A DNA stretch of 64,000 nt from Curtobacterium sp. MCLR17_007. Lineage in GTDB: Bacteria > Actinomycetota > Actinomycetes > Actinomycetales > Microbacteriaceae. A program made the translations under genes and the position numbers. Location: NCBI RefSeq assembly GCF_003234655.2, contig NZ_CP126271.1:806001-870000 (forward strand), given 5' to 3'. Every line of letters begins with the position of its first letter. The first letter of the stretch is position 1. Positions 49,442 through 56,318 of the stretch are shown one piece after another. Below the pieces are notes generated by a model. The model searched no databases. It was not told where the DNA came from and worked only from the letters and a program-made list of their open reading frames with translations.

Positions 49442-50908
49442 GTGCCCAAGATCCTCGTCGTCGGCGGCGGTTACGCCGGCTTCTACACCGCCTGGAAGCT
49501 CGAGAAGCACCTTCGTCAGGGCGAAGCCGATGTCGTCATGGTGGACCCGCTGCCGTACATGACCTACCAGCCGTTCCTCCCCGAGGTCGCCGCCGGCTCG
49601 ATCGAGCCGCGTCACGCGATCGTGTCGCACCGTCGGCACCTCAAGAAGACGCGCGTCGTCACGGCGAAGGTCACGAACGTCGACCACGCCACCAAGACGG
49701 CGACGATCACCCCCGAGCTCGGCGAGCCGTGGGAAGAGTCGTACGACCAGATCGTGATGACCGCCGGTGCGGTGTCGCGCACGTTCCCGATCCCGGGTGT
49801 CGCGGACGAGGCGATCGGCCTCAAGACCATCGAGGAAGCGGCCGCGATCCGCGACAAGGTCCTCACCAACTTCGCCAAGGCCTCGAACCTGCCGGCGGGT
49901 CCCGAGCGTGACCGGCTGCTCACGGTCGTCGTCGTCGGCGGTGGCTTCGCGGGCATCGAGGTCTTCGCCGAGCTCCGCTCCTTCGTCACCGACCTGCTCA
50001 AGAGCTACCCGCAGCTGTCGTTCGACGACACACACTTCCACCTGGTCGAGGCGATGGGCCGGATCATGCCCGAGGTCTCGCTCGAGACCTCGCACTGGGT
50101 GCTCAAGAACCTGGCCGAGCGTGGCGCGACCGTGCACCTCGAGACCCAGCTCGCGTCGGCCGAGGGCGGCGTCTGCCAGCTCAAGGCGAAGGACGACTCG
50201 ATCGAGACGATCCCGTCCGACCTGATCATCTGGACCGCCGGCGTCATGGCGAACCCGATGGTCAAGGGCACCGACTTCCCGCTCGAGCCCCGCGGCCGCA
50301 TCACCGTCCAGCCCGACCTGCGCATCGTCAACGAGGGCGCGGTCGTTCCCGACGCCTGGGCCTGCGGCGACGTCGCGGCCGTGCCGGACCTGACCGGTGG
50401 CGGCGTCGGCGGCATGTGCGTCCCGAACGCCCAGCACGCCGTGCGCCAGGCCAAGCAGCTCGCGAAGAACCTCGTCGCGATCATGCGCAACGAGGCAACG
50501 GTCGACTACAAGCACAAGAACCTCGGTGCCGTCGCGGGGCTCGGCCTCGGCATCGGTGTCTTCCAGTCCGGCAAGTTCGCCATGACGGGCTTCCTCGCGT
50601 GGGGCGCCCACCGTGGCTACCACGGGCTGGCGATGCCGTCGTGGGAGCGCAAGATCCGCGTCGTCGGCGACTGGGTCGGCGGTTTCTTCCTCGGCCGCGA
50701 CATCGCGTCGCTCGACGACCGCGAGACCCCGCGTGCGGCGTTCGAGACCTTCGCCTCGCGCCCGAAGCCGGCCACGGCCGACGAGCCCAAGGCCGTCGCC
50801 GCCGGTCCGGAGGAGGGCAAGCCCGCCGACGCAGCCGGCCCGGTCTACGCGACCCCGGCCGAGGACGTCTCGAAGGACGCCGAGCCGATCAAGGCCGACT
50901 CGAAGTAG
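49442..50908 (+). CDS. ndh: Type II NADH dehydrogenase
   Basis: A 488-residue flavoprotein of the NDH-2 family that passes electrons from NADH to quinone without pumping protons. The FAD site is ILVVGGGYAGFYTAWKLEK at the N-terminus. The NADH site is VVVVGGGFAGIEVFAELR near residue 160, and the second FAD motif is AWACGDVAAVP. A ~60-residue Ala/Glu/Lys-rich C-terminal tail is unlike the compact E. coli enzyme and may be disordered. GTG 49442 follows AAGGAGAT. It has its own strong terminator. Confidence 0.93.
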   Translation: MPKILVVGGGYAGFYTAWKLEKHLRQGEADVVMVDPLPYMTYQPFLPEVAAGSIEPRHAIVSHRRHLKKTRVVTAKVTNVDHATKTATITPELGEPWEESYDQIVMTAGAVSRTFPIPGVADEAIGLKTIEEAAAIRDKVLTNFAKASNLPAGPERDRLLTVVVVGGGFAGIEVFAELRSFVTDLLKSYPQLSFDDTHFHLVEAMGRIMPEVSLETSHWVLKNLAERGATVHLETQLASAEGGVCQLKAKDDSIETIPSDLIIWTAGVMANPMVKGTDFPLEPRGRITVQPDLRIVNEGAVVPDAWACGDVAAVPDLTGGGVGGMCVPNAQHAVRQAKQLAKNLVAIMRNEATVDYKHKNLGAVAGLGLGIGVFQSGKFAMTGFLAWGAHRGYHGLAMPSWERKIRVVGDWVGGFFLGRDIASLDDRETPRAAFETFASRPKPATADEPKAVAAGPEEGKPADAAGPVYATPAEDVSKDAEPIKADSK

Positions 50909-50926
50909 TCCTCCCGCAGCGCCAGA

Positions 50927-50958
50927 GACGGCGGCCACCCCTCGGGGTGGCCGCCGTC
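50927..50958 (+). terminator. 15-bp hairpin terminator after ndh
   Basis: GACGGCGGCCACCCC (50927-50941) is complementary to 50944-50958. Confidence 0.85.
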
Positions 50959-50983
50959 GTCGTCGCTAGGCTGTTGCAGCTGC

Positions 50984-51057
50984 GCCCCCGTGGCCCAATC
51001 GGTAGAGGCATGCGACTTAAAATCGCCGAGTTGTGGGTTCGAGTCCCACCGGGGGTA
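50984..51057 (+). tRNA. tRNA-Leu (anticodon UAA), short variable loop
   Basis: A 74-nt tRNA. The acceptor stem GCCCCCG pairs with CGGGGGT (first pair G-U). The T arm is GTGGG, TTCGAGT, CCCAC, and the anticodon loop CTTAAAA gives UAA, which reads UUA leucine codons. The variable region is only about five bases, whereas bacterial Leu tRNAs normally have a long extra arm. The anticodon stem has four clear pairs and a mismatched fifth. CCA is not encoded (ACCG follows). UUA codons are very rare in this genome. Confidence 0.85.
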
Positions 51058-51065
51058 CCGAAGAG

Positions 51066-51344
51066 AACCGCGCACAGTGCGACTGGATGCCGTGCGTGCG
51101 GCGCGCGCCGAGCCTCCGGTCGGTCTCGGTGCGGGCTTGGCGACGTGGTGCTGGCTTGTTTCACTGCACGGTCCGGACAAGCTCGCACCGACTGCGAACC
51201 GCGCACGGTGCGACTGGAGGCTGTGCGTGCGGCGCGCGCCGAGCCTCCGGTCGGCCTCGGTGCGGGCTTGGTGACGTGGTGCTGGCTTGTGTCGCTGCAC
51301 GGTCCGGTCAACCTCGCACCGGCTGCGAACCGCGCACGGTGCGC
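51066..51344. repeat. 131-bp direct repeat downstream of the tRNA
   Basis: Two full copies start at 51066 and 51197, each beginning AACCGCGCAC, and a third starts at 51328 but ends within about 17 nt. The copies differ at roughly one base in twelve. Two short CGCGCACGGTGCGCC units follow. A stem forms across the copy boundary (TCGCACCG with CGGTGCGA). The 378-nt gap between tRNA and desaturase has no gene. Confidence 0.92.
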
Positions 51345-51377
51345 CCGCGCACGGTGCGCCCGCGCACGCCGCAGACA

Positions 51378-51415
51378 CCGGAACGGCGCGACCCCGAGGG
51401 GCCGCGCCGTTCCGG
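51378..51415. terminator. 13-bp hairpin terminator
   Basis: CCGGAACGGCGCG (51378-51390) pairs perfectly with 51403-51415. It lies between the tRNA/repeat region and the end of the minus-strand desaturase gene. Confidence 0.75.
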
Positions 51416-51435
51416 TTGCGCGAAGTGCGCTGGAC

Positions 51436-52554
51436 TCAGTGGATCCGGTAGCCGGTCACCATCGGGCACGTGAACGGGTCACGCGCGGCGAGTCCGACGC
51501 GGTTGAGGTAGGCGACGACGATCGCGTACGACTGGCCGAGCGTCGCCTCGGTGTAGGGGATGCCGTGCTTGGCGCAGTGCGCCTTGACCATCGGCTTCGC
51601 CAGGCGCAGGTTCGGCCGCGCCATGTTCGGGAACAGGTGGTGCTCCGCCTGGTGGTTCAGCCCGCCGAAGAGGTGGTCGGCCCAGATGCCGCCCGTGATG
51701 TTGCGCGAGGTGCGCACCTGGCGCGACAGGAAGTCGATGCGGGCGCCCTCGGCGATGACCGGCATGCCCTTGTGGTTCGGGGCGAACGAGCCGCCCATCA
51801 TCACGCCGAAGACCGCCATCTGGACGCCGATGAAGGCCGCGCCGACGCCGAACGGCATGAACGTGAAGACGGCCCAGAAGTACAGGCCAAAGCGGGCGAC
51901 GAGCAGGATGCCCTCGATGACGCGGTCGCGGCCGGTGCCCTTGATGTGCTGTCCGGTGACCAGCGCCTTCGCTCCGAGGAAGTGCAGGTTCGCGCCTTCC
52001 ATCGTCAGGAGCGGGAAGAACGCCCAGCCCTGCACACGGGTGAGTGCGCGGAGCAGTCCACGGCGCTCGGCGGCGTCCTCTTCGATGAAGGAGACCGTGT
52101 CCTGCGCGATGTCCGGGTCCTTGCCGATGGTGTTCGGGTTGCCGTGGTGGCGGTTGTGCTTGTTCATCCACCACGTGTACGACAGCCCGACCACGAAGGT
52201 CCCGAGGACCCGACCGGCGTGGTCGTTCCACTTGCGCGACGCGAACACCTGTCGGTGCGCGGCTTCGTGGGACAGGAACGCGAACTGCGTGAACAGCGCT
52301 CCGAGCACGGCAGCCGGGATGAGCTGGAACCACGAACCGCCGAGCATGGCGACGGCGACCCAGCATGCGGCCACGAGGACGACCAGGACGGCGAAGACGC
52401 CCCAGTAGAAGCCGGTGCGGCGTTCGAGCAGGCCGGCGGACCGGACCTCTTCGAGCAGGTCCTTGTAGGTCGAGGTGCCGGAGGTCGCTCCGGGAGCTCG
52501 GGGAGTCGTGGGTCGGTACAGGGTCGATGAAGACGGCAAGAGCGCTGCTTCCAT
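51436..52554 (-). CDS. Membrane fatty acid desaturase
   Basis: A 372-residue di-iron membrane desaturase. The three histidine boxes are SHEAAHRQ, HNRHHGNPN and HQAEHHLFP, with hydrophobic helices at about 53-95 and 200-245. It introduces a double bond into membrane fatty acyl chains, using O2 and a ferredoxin or cytochrome donor. Box three, Q-x-E-H-H, is the front-end or acyl-lipid (delta-6-like) type. A ~45-residue polar N-terminus precedes the first helix. No reductase gene is adjacent. Cold-induced control is plausible but not visible. Confidence 0.92.
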   Translation of the reverse strand: MEAALLPSSSTLYRPTTPRAPGATSGTSTYKDLLEEVRSAGLLERRTGFYWGVFAVLVVLVAACWVAVAMLGGSWFQLIPAAVLGALFTQFAFLSHEAAHRQVFASRKWNDHAGRVLGTFVVGLSYTWWMNKHNRHHGNPNTIGKDPDIAQDTVSFIEEDAAERRGLLRALTRVQGWAFFPLLTMEGANLHFLGAKALVTGQHIKGTGRDRVIEGILLVARFGLYFWAVFTFMPFGVGAAFIGVQMAVFGVMMGGSFAPNHKGMPVIAEGARIDFLSRQVRTSRNITGGIWADHLFGGLNHQAEHHLFPNMARPNLRLAKPMVKAHCAKHGIPYTEATLGQSYAIVVAYLNRVGLAARDPFTCPMVTGYRIH

Positions 52555-52708
52555 CAGGGACAGCCCTTCGGCCGAACAGGAGAGTTCCCGCGATTGCGAT
52601 TGCTAGGGAACCTAGGGGCAGAACCTGGGCAGAGACCGTGGAGTGCGCGTACCGTCTGCGCAAGGTCGCTCGCGCTCCCGGCGATCCGCGGACCGGAGGT
52701 CTCGACGG

Positions 52709-52990
52709 TTGAAGCACATCATCTACGGCTTGGCCAGCGTCCTGACCACGGACGATGCCGCGTACGCGGTCCTCGACTACGCTGCGGCCCTCGCGCAGGC
52801 CGGGCTGTCGGACACCGTGCACGTCCCCACGGTCGACCGGTGGGGCATGCCGTCGACGTCGAGCATCCTCCTCGCGCCGGCGATCGGGGTCCTGGTGCAG
52901 GCGGCTCCCGACGACGAGCTGCAGCCCGAGACGTCCCAGTTCATCAGCGAGCTCCGCTGGCGCACCGAGGCCGTCCGCGCGGGCGGATGA
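52709..52990 (+). CDS. Small conserved hypothetical protein
   Basis: A 93-residue soluble protein reading MKHIIYGLASVLTTDDAA at its start. It is Ala/Leu-rich with no cysteine and no membrane segment. TTG 52709 is chosen because CGGAGG lies at a fitting distance and the in-frame upstream part (from 52643) is Arg/Ser-rich and looks non-coding. The function is unknown. The next gene, an exporter, starts 42 nt downstream and may be co-transcribed or use its own -10. Confidence 0.7.
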   Translation: MKHIIYGLASVLTTDDAAYAVLDYAAALAQAGLSDTVHVPTVDRWGMPSTSSILLAPAIGVLVQAAPDDELQPETSQFISELRWRTEAVRAGG

Positions 52991-53019
52991 CGCGAGCGCT
53001 GACCGGCCCGCCGCGTCGG

Positions 53020-53025
53020 TAGCAT
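53020..53025 (+). promoter_or_regulatory. -10 element TAGCAT
   Basis: TAGCAT ends 7 nt before the GTG at 53033. It contains the ATG at 53024, which argues for the GTG as true start. Confidence 0.45.
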
Positions 53026-53032
53026 GGCGGTC

Positions 53033-54355
53033 GTGGTGGGATTCGGCAGCGCGCTCGCGAACCTGCGTGGGGTCCTCCGGCAGCCGGAGTCACACGTCGA
53101 GGTCGTCGACGGCGAGACCGTCCCCGTCGGCATGCTGCTCGGGACGCTCGGGGCGCTGCTGCTCGACGCGGGCAGCTCCGTCACCGACGTGCGGTCGGCG
53201 CTCGAGAAGGCCCGGGAAGCCGCCGGCATCGGTCCCGGACTCGCGGTCGGGGTGTTGCCCGCGCTGGTGATCGTCAGCGAGACCGCCACCGGCTCGGCGA
53301 CGATCGTCAACGCCGAGGGTGTGGAGCTCTCCTTCCGCCAGGCGGCCCGGGCGAACCGACTCGTCCTCGGTCTCGAGAGCGGGTCGATCGCCCTCGCCGA
53401 GATCCCGGCGCGGGTGCGCGCCATCCGAGCCGGCACGCGCCCACCGGCAGCGCTGCCCTGGATCGCCGGCAACGCCCTGACCGCCGCAGGCCTGGCCGTC
53501 GTGTTCCGCTGCCCGTGGTGGGCGATCCTGGTCACGCTCGGCGTCGGCGCACTCGTCGGCGTAATCGGCCTGCTGCTCCGCCGCTTCCGCGAGGCGGTGG
53601 CGATCATCCCGTTCCTCGCGGCGTTCATGTCGACCGCGGTCGTCGGGATCGTGGCCGCCGCGACCGGGTTCGACCACGTCCCGCTCTTCGCGGTGTGCGC
53701 TCCGGTCGCCGTGTTCGTGCCCGGTGCGCTCATCACGAACGCCCTGCTCGAACTAACGGCTGCCGACATCGTCACCGGGTCTTCGCGACTCGTCCAGGGC
53801 GTGATCATGCTCGGGTTCATGGCCGCGGGGATCGCCGCCGGCAGCGCCCTCACCGGGCTGCACGTCGACCCCTCGTCAGCGGCGCTCGTCGGTGAGGTCG
53901 CCGGCGTCGGGACCGACCGCGGCGGCTGGGAGGCCGTGCCGTCCTACTGGGTCTCGTGGGTGGCGGTGGTCGTGCTGGCGCTCGGCCTCGGCCTGGTCTT
54001 CGGTTCCGGCTGGCGTCTGACGCTCGTCTCGGTCGCGGTCATGGTGACGGCGTACGCGCTGGTGAGCGGCACGAGTCCGCTCTGGGGCAGCGTCGTCGCC
54101 ACCGGAGCGACGGCTGCGCTGCTCTTCATCGCGACCCGCCTGCTGGAACGGCTCGTCCCGGTCATCCCGGCGACGGTCTCGTTCTTCCCTGCGTTCCTGC
54201 TGCTGGTGCCGGGCACGGTCGGGCTGGTCGCCGTGTCGACCCTGGACCCCGTCGCCCTCGCGACGCCGCTGGCGACGTTCGTCAGCCTGTGCGTCGGCAC
54301 GAAGATCGGCGGGCTGCTGCCCGGCCTGTTCGCGCGGAACGCGCCGACCCACTGA
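53033..54355 (+). CDS. thrE: Threonine/serine exporter, ThrE family
   Basis: About 440 residues. The N-terminal soluble ThrE domain (residues 1-140) includes LLGTLGALLLDAGSSVTDV. About ten membrane helices follow, covering both ThrE modules in one chain as in Corynebacterium glutamicum ThrE. The family exports threonine and serine by the proton gradient. GTG 53033 is preferred over ATG 53024 because the latter lies inside a -10-like TAGCAT. A 46-nt palindrome separates it from the convergent acyl-CoA ligase. Confidence 0.88.
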   Translation: MVGFGSALANLRGVLRQPESHVEVVDGETVPVGMLLGTLGALLLDAGSSVTDVRSALEKAREAAGIGPGLAVGVLPALVIVSETATGSATIVNAEGVELSFRQAARANRLVLGLESGSIALAEIPARVRAIRAGTRPPAALPWIAGNALTAAGLAVVFRCPWWAILVTLGVGALVGVIGLLLRRFREAVAIIPFLAAFMSTAVVGIVAAATGFDHVPLFAVCAPVAVFVPGALITNALLELTAADIVTGSSRLVQGVIMLGFMAAGIAAGSALTGLHVDPSSAALVGEVAGVGTDRGGWEAVPSYWVSWVAVVVLALGLGLVFGSGWRLTLVSVAVMVTAYALVSGTSPLWGSVVATGATAALLFIATRLLERLVPVIPATVSFFPAFLLLVPGTVGLVAVSTLDPVALATPLATFVSLCVGTKIGGLLPGLFARNAPTH

Positions 54356-54391
54356 TCCGGCGACCGCCGGAGGCTCCGGTCGCGACCAGCG

Positions 54392-54437
54392 TCGGACTGG
54401 AGGTCCGTGGCGGGCCCGCCACGGGCCTCCAGTCCGA
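54392..54437. terminator. 46-nt near-perfect palindrome, bidirectional terminator
   Basis: Outer arms TCGGACTGGAGG (54392-54403) and CCTCCAGTCCGA (54426-54437), and inner palindrome CCGTGGCGGG/CCCGCCACGG (54405-54424), share one centre; only 54404/54425 mismatch. It lies between convergent genes. Confidence 0.85.
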
Positions 54438-54441
54438 TGCG

Positions 54442-56106
54442 TCAGGGCTCGATGAAGCGGTCCGCTTCGTCCTGGGCCGTCGCCTTGGCCAGGTAGTGCA
54501 CCTTCTTGCCGGTCGCGTTGTAGGGGAGCTCGTCGACGAAGCGGTAGCGGCGCGGACGCTTGTAGCGCGCCAGGCCCGGGTGGTCGCTCGTCCACGTCTC
54601 GAGCTCCGCCGCCGCTTCGGTGTCGCCCTGCGGCAGACCGCGGTCGGCGCGCACGACGAACGCGACGACGACCTCGCCCCAGCGCGCGTCCGGGACACCG
54701 ACGACGATCGAGTCGGCGACGCCCGGGTGCTCCTGCAGCACGGCCTCGACCTGGACGGGGTGGACGTTCTCGCCGCCGGAGATCACCATGTCGTCCTTGC
54801 GGCCGACGATGGTGACGCGCTCGTGCTCGTCCCAGGTGGCCAGGTCGCCCGGGTAGAACCAACCGTTCGAGAACTTCTCGGCCTCGAGCCCGGGGTTCCG
54901 GTACGAGTAGCCGGACTTGACCGTGCGGACCGCGAACTCACCGATCTCACTGCCGTCCTTGGGCACGGTGTCCGTCGGGTCGGCGAGCCGGTCCTGGTAC
55001 ACGCGGACGACCGCGACGTCGTCGTCCGTCGATGCCCGACCGGTCGAACCGGCGCCGTCCGGGAAGTCCTCGGGGCGCAGGAACGTGTTCCAGAACGTCT
55101 CGGTCGTGCCGTAGCCGTTGAAGATGCGCGGGGAGAGCAGCTCCTGGTAGCGCAGGGCGGCGGCACGGTCGAGCGGGGCCCCCATCGTGACGATGCCGCG
55201 CAGGCTGGACAGGTCGCGCGGGTTGCGCTCCTGGGCGTTCGCCAGCTGGACGAGGTTCGGCGGGGCACCGATCAGGAACGTCAGCTGCTCGGACTCGACC
55301 AGGTCGAGCACGCGGTCCGCGTCGAAGTGCCGCAGCGTGGTCAGCTCGGCGCCGACGTAGAACACCGGGTTCGGGCCGCCGGAGTACAGGCCACCGCGGT
55401 GGAAGAGCGGCGACATGTTGAGCGTCTTGTCGAACGGGCTCAGCGGGAAGTGCATGATCACGTCGTGCGCGCTGAGGACCTCGACCAGGCTCGGGAGCGG
55501 GACGGGCTTGGGACGGCCGGTCGTGCCCGAGGTGTAGAGACGGGTGGTCTCGGCGAACGTGTCGCGCGGTTCCGTGGCGGCGAGTTCCTCGACCGAGACG
55601 GGGTCGGCGGCCAGCAGTGCGTCGAAGCCCGTGGCCGTGGGGTCCTGCCCGCCGAGGACGACGACGTGGTCGGGCCGGTGGGCGGCGCTCGAGAGGGCCG
55701 CGCCGATCTCGGCCGTGCGTCCGGCGTCGTGGACGAGCACGACGGGTGCGGAGTCCTCGATGATGAAGGCGACCTCGTCGGGCGCGAGCCGGAAGTTCGT
55801 CGGCGAGAAGACGGCGCCGATGCGGTGACAGGCCAGGTAGAGCATCGCGAACTCGGGCGAGTTGAACAGCTCGACCATGACGACCGACCCGCGCTCGACC
55901 CCGTGTCGCAGGAGCCAGCCGCCGATGCGGTCGACGGTCGCACCCAGTTCGGCGTAGGTCCACGAGCGGTCGGTGTCCGGGTCGCGCAGCGCCGGTCGGG
56001 TCGCGAAGCGGTGGGTGTTCCGGGCGAAGCCGTTGGCGTAGGTGTAGCTGTGCTCGAAGACGTCACGGAAGCGCGTGGCGTCGTAGTCGGATCGGGTCTC
56101 GGTCAT
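54442..56106 (-). CDS. Fatty-acid or aryl acid CoA ligase (AMP-forming)
   Basis: A 554-residue ANL-superfamily ligase that activates a carboxylic acid with ATP and joins it to CoA. The P-loop is LYTSGTTGRPKPVPLP, and the A5 motif is NGYGTTETFW. The GWFYPGDLATWDEH and GRKDDMVISGGENVHP hinge blocks follow, then the catalytic Lys in PYNATGKKVHYL. The start at 56106 follows an AGGGAG site; the open frame continues upstream but without homology. A run of fourteen cytosines on this strand lies about 107 nt upstream of the start. Substrate is most likely a medium- or long-chain fatty acid. Confidence 0.9.
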   Translation of the reverse strand: MTETRSDYDATRFRDVFEHSYTYANGFARNTHRFATRPALRDPDTDRSWTYAELGATVDRIGGWLLRHGVERGSVVMVELFNSPEFAMLYLACHRIGAVFSPTNFRLAPDEVAFIIEDSAPVVLVHDAGRTAEIGAALSSAAHRPDHVVVLGGQDPTATGFDALLAADPVSVEELAATEPRDTFAETTRLYTSGTTGRPKPVPLPSLVEVLSAHDVIMHFPLSPFDKTLNMSPLFHRGGLYSGGPNPVFYVGAELTTLRHFDADRVLDLVESEQLTFLIGAPPNLVQLANAQERNPRDLSSLRGIVTMGAPLDRAAALRYQELLSPRIFNGYGTTETFWNTFLRPEDFPDGAGSTGRASTDDDVAVVRVYQDRLADPTDTVPKDGSEIGEFAVRTVKSGYSYRNPGLEAEKFSNGWFYPGDLATWDEHERVTIVGRKDDMVISGGENVHPVQVEAVLQEHPGVADSIVVGVPDARWGEVVVAFVVRADRGLPQGDTEAAAELETWTSDHPGLARYKRPRRYRFVDELPYNATGKKVHYLAKATAQDEADRFIEP

Positions 56107-56184
56107 CGTCGCTCCCTGGGCTCGTCCGGTGCTCCTGCGCACCGTCGTCGTGCGTCGCACCGTCGACGATGCGCGCCGCCCGCC

Positions 56185-56190
56185 ACTGTA
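56185..56190 (-). promoter_or_regulatory. Candidate -10 of the acyl-CoA ligase
   Basis: On the minus strand this reads TACAGT, about 80 nt before the ATG. The half-site CGACCGACCAT lies just upstream and resembles TetR-type sites. A -35 placed 17 nt upstream would abut the poly-C tract. Confidence 0.35.
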
Positions 56191-56212
56191 ATGGTCGGTC
56201 GAACCCGGCGCC

Positions 56213-56226
56213 GGGGGGGGGGGGGG
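56213..56226. repeat. Homopolymer tract of 14 G
   Basis: Fourteen consecutive G (poly-C on the minus strand) between the acyl-CoA ligase promoter region and the end of the Ig-like gene. Such tracts are slippage-prone. The assembled length should be treated with caution. Confidence 0.9.
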
Positions 56227-56318
56227 CTGGCAGGCGCTGCGTCGAGGCCGCCGGTGCCGATGCCGATGCCGGTGCCGGTGCTCGGCACCGCGGGTGTCCG
56301 GTGTCCGCGCCGCGGACG

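Noticed and set aside
50984..51344. tRNA-linked integration site with attachment-site duplication
   Set aside because: No second copy of the tRNA 3' end is found nearby, and no integrase is present. The 131-bp repeats do not include tRNA sequence.
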